From: Candidatus Bipolaricaulota bacterium
GTDB lineage: Bacteria > Bipolaricaulota > Bipolaricaulia > RBG-16-55-9
Length of the DNA: 5,824 bases
Assembly: GCA_018609825.1 (NCBI GenBank)
Contig: JAHEOA010000046.1
Location: 1-5,824 of the forward strand
Direction: 5' to 3'
Both the position numbers and the translations under genes were made by a program. Below are positions 4,592 through 5,824 of this stretch, in pieces; within the stretch, counting starts at the first letter, position 1, and every line of letters starts with the position of its first letter. Below the pieces are notes generated by a model. It had not been told where the DNA came from and did no database searches. It was given only the letters and a program-made list of their open reading frames with translations.

Positions 4592-5824
4592 ATGGCACGG
4601 TTCGCGGACACGATCCTGATCAATGGGCGCCTCTGGTCGCCCGAGCCGCTGCCGTCCGGCGCCGACGCGCTGGCCGTCATCGACGGGCGTATCGCCGCGA
4701 TCGGCAGCTCCGCCCACGTTCAGACCTGGGCGAACGCGACCACCGAGGTCATCGACCTGGCCGACCGGACGCTGATGCCCGGCTTCATCGACGCCCACAC
4801 GCATCTGGTCACCGACGGACTCCAAGCGTCCGGGCTCCATCTGGATCTGTCGGGGACGTCGTCGCTCGACGACGTCCTGGATCGCGTCCATGAAGCCGTT
4901 CAATCGCGCGAATCGGGCAAGTGGATCCGCGGCCGTGGCTGGGACGAGAGCCGCTGGGCCGACGGGCGCTACCTCACACGGGCGGATCTCGATGCGGTCG
5001 CGCCCGAGCATCCCGTGGCGCTCAGTCGCGTGGACGGGCACCTGTTGGCCGTCAACTCCCGGGCACTGGAGACGATCGACGTCGGGGAGGACGCGAGCAC
5101 GGTGGACCGAGACCGAGGGCTGCTGCGCGAGGCGGCGGCCTGGGCGTTTCTGGACGCGATCCCGCTCACTGACGACGAGATCGAGACGGCCATCCGAGCT
5201 GGCGTTGACAAGGCCCACTCGCTCGGAATCACGGGCGTCCACGACATCGTCGACGCCGATCGCGTTCGGGGCTATCGCCGACTGCATCGCCAAGGAGCAC
5301 TGGAGCTGCGCGTTCGACTCAACCCGCTGGTCCGCTATCTGGACGAACTGGCCACGCTCGGGCTCGGCTCGGAGTTCGGCGGCGAGTGGCTGCAACTGGG
5401 CGCGATCAAGCTCTTCACGGACGGATCGCTCGGGGCGCGCAACGCGGCGCTGTTCGAGCCCTACACCGACGACGCATCGACATTGGGCGAGCTGAACTAC
5501 GAGCCGTCCGAGCTCCATCAGCTCGTGGAGCAGGCCCACAACGCGGGCTTCCAGGTGATGCTGCACGCCATCGGCGATCGGGCCATCGAGGCGGCGCTGA
5601 GCGCCCTGGAGTCAACTGGCGTCACGCCCGACGATCGGGCCCGCATCGAGCATTTGGAGATGCCGACCGACGATCAGCTCCGGCGCATGGCAGACCGCGC
5701 CATTGTGGCGTCCATGCAGCCCAACTTCCTGCAGTGGAGCGGCCCAGACGGGATGTACGTCCAGCGGCTCGGCGCCGAGCGCGACGCGCGGATCGATCCC
5801 CATCAGGGGGTGTTGGACGCTGGC
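4592..5824 (+). CDS. YtcJ-like amidohydrolase (Amidohydro_3), 5' part
   Basis: Reading from ATG 4592, 411 codons stay open to the window edge; family members are usually about 530-560 residues, so roughly the last quarter is missing. The start DTILINGRLWSP... IDGRIAAIGSS is the typical N-terminal beta strand of the composite domain. Then comes the metal motif PGFIDAHTHL (His69, His71), followed by family signatures GRGWDESRW (114-122), VDGHLLAVNSRAL (147-159), IKLFTDGSLGARNA (272-285, with Lys273), HAIGDRAI (His325) and RIEHLE (His354), then SMQPNFLQW. All metal-binding positions expected in this part are present. No signal peptide is seen, so it is probably cytoplasmic. The family hydrolyses C-N bonds in small amides or N-formyl compounds; the substrate here cannot be told. 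It looks functionally unrelated to the surface-protein genes beside it. Confidence 0.92.
   Translation, partial: MARFADTILINGRLWSPEPLPSGADALAVIDGRIAAIGSSAHVQTWANATTEVIDLADRTLMPGFIDAHTHLVTDGLQASGLHLDLSGTSSLDDVLDRVHEAVQSRESGKWIRGRGWDESRWADGRYLTRADLDAVAPEHPVALSRVDGHLLAVNSRALETIDVGEDASTVDRDRGLLREAAAWAFLDAIPLTDDEIETAIRAGVDKAHSLGITGVHDIVDADRVRGYRRLHRQGALELRVRLNPLVRYLDELATLGLGSEFGGEWLQLGAIKLFTDGSLGARNAALFEPYTDDASTLGELNYEPSELHQLVEQAHNAGFQVMLHAIGDRAIEAALSALESTGVTPDDRARIEHLEMPTDDQLRRMADRAIVASMQPNFLQWSGPDGMYVQRLGAERDARIDPHQGVLDAG

Noticed and set aside
4438..4680. N-terminal extension of the - strand mosaic protein to a start at 4680
   Set aside because: The extension is low-complexity, would run over the amidohydrolase start and both promoters, and would bury the signal peptide. 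The Shine-Dalgarno at 4441-4450 fits the start at 4437.
4325..5566. A 413-codon open frame on the - strand over the amidohydrolase and the promoter gap
   Set aside because: Antisense to a gene with complete family signatures, and it crosses both promoters and the start of the neighbouring gene; composition is GC-driven.

Overview
The window is a GC-rich bacterial segment (my estimate is in the mid-60s percent, not computed) with four protein genes and short intergenic gaps. Protein content suggests a bacterium that exports calcium-dependent surface or extracellular proteins. Three neighbouring genes encode proteins rich in Asp-containing calcium loops, and at least two of them start with a signal peptide. 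The C-terminal Ig-like ends (terminating in KLVLLR in one case) resemble FlgD-like or type IX-like C-terminal domains seen in many uncultivated lineages. I cannot assign a phylum from sequence alone. No rRNA, tRNA, CRISPR array or mobile element was seen.

Layout: (1) Positions 1-819, + strand: the 3' end of a gene for a thrombospondin type-3-like (TSP3) calcium-binding protein, followed by a perfect 12-bp hairpin terminator. (2) 982-2037, +: a secreted metzincin/matrixin-type zinc metalloprotease (HEMGHALGLGH) with an appended EF-hand/dockerin-like helix pair and an Ig-like C-terminal domain. (3) 2131-4437, - (convergent with gene 2, separated by two hairpins): a 768-residue secreted mosaic protein. 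Its order is signal peptide, cohesin-like domain, TSP3 repeats, a beta-propeller with acidic calcium-type loops, a Pro/Thr linker, the same EF-hand module as gene 2, and an Ig-like C-terminal domain. (4) 4592 to the right edge, +: the first 411 residues of a YtcJ-like amidohydrolase (Amidohydro_3), transcribed divergently from gene 3 across a 154-bp gap.

Genes 2 and 3 are linked by a shared C-terminal module: about 40 residues beginning LAQ[YH]DANGN..IDDAEF, then an Ig-like fold. This suggests the two products are displayed, sorted or assembled the same way. Gene 3 also has a cohesin-type domain, while the shared module looks like half of a dockerin, so a calcium-dependent protein-protein assembly is a reasonable but unproven idea. 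The amidohydrolase lacks a signal peptide and looks like an unrelated cytoplasmic enzyme.

The 4438-4591 gap holds two good divergent sigma-70-type promoters. Gene 3 has a short leader with a near-perfect Shine-Dalgarno. The amidohydrolase has a -10 box only 10 nt before its ATG and no Shine-Dalgarno, which points to a leaderless or nearly leaderless mRNA.
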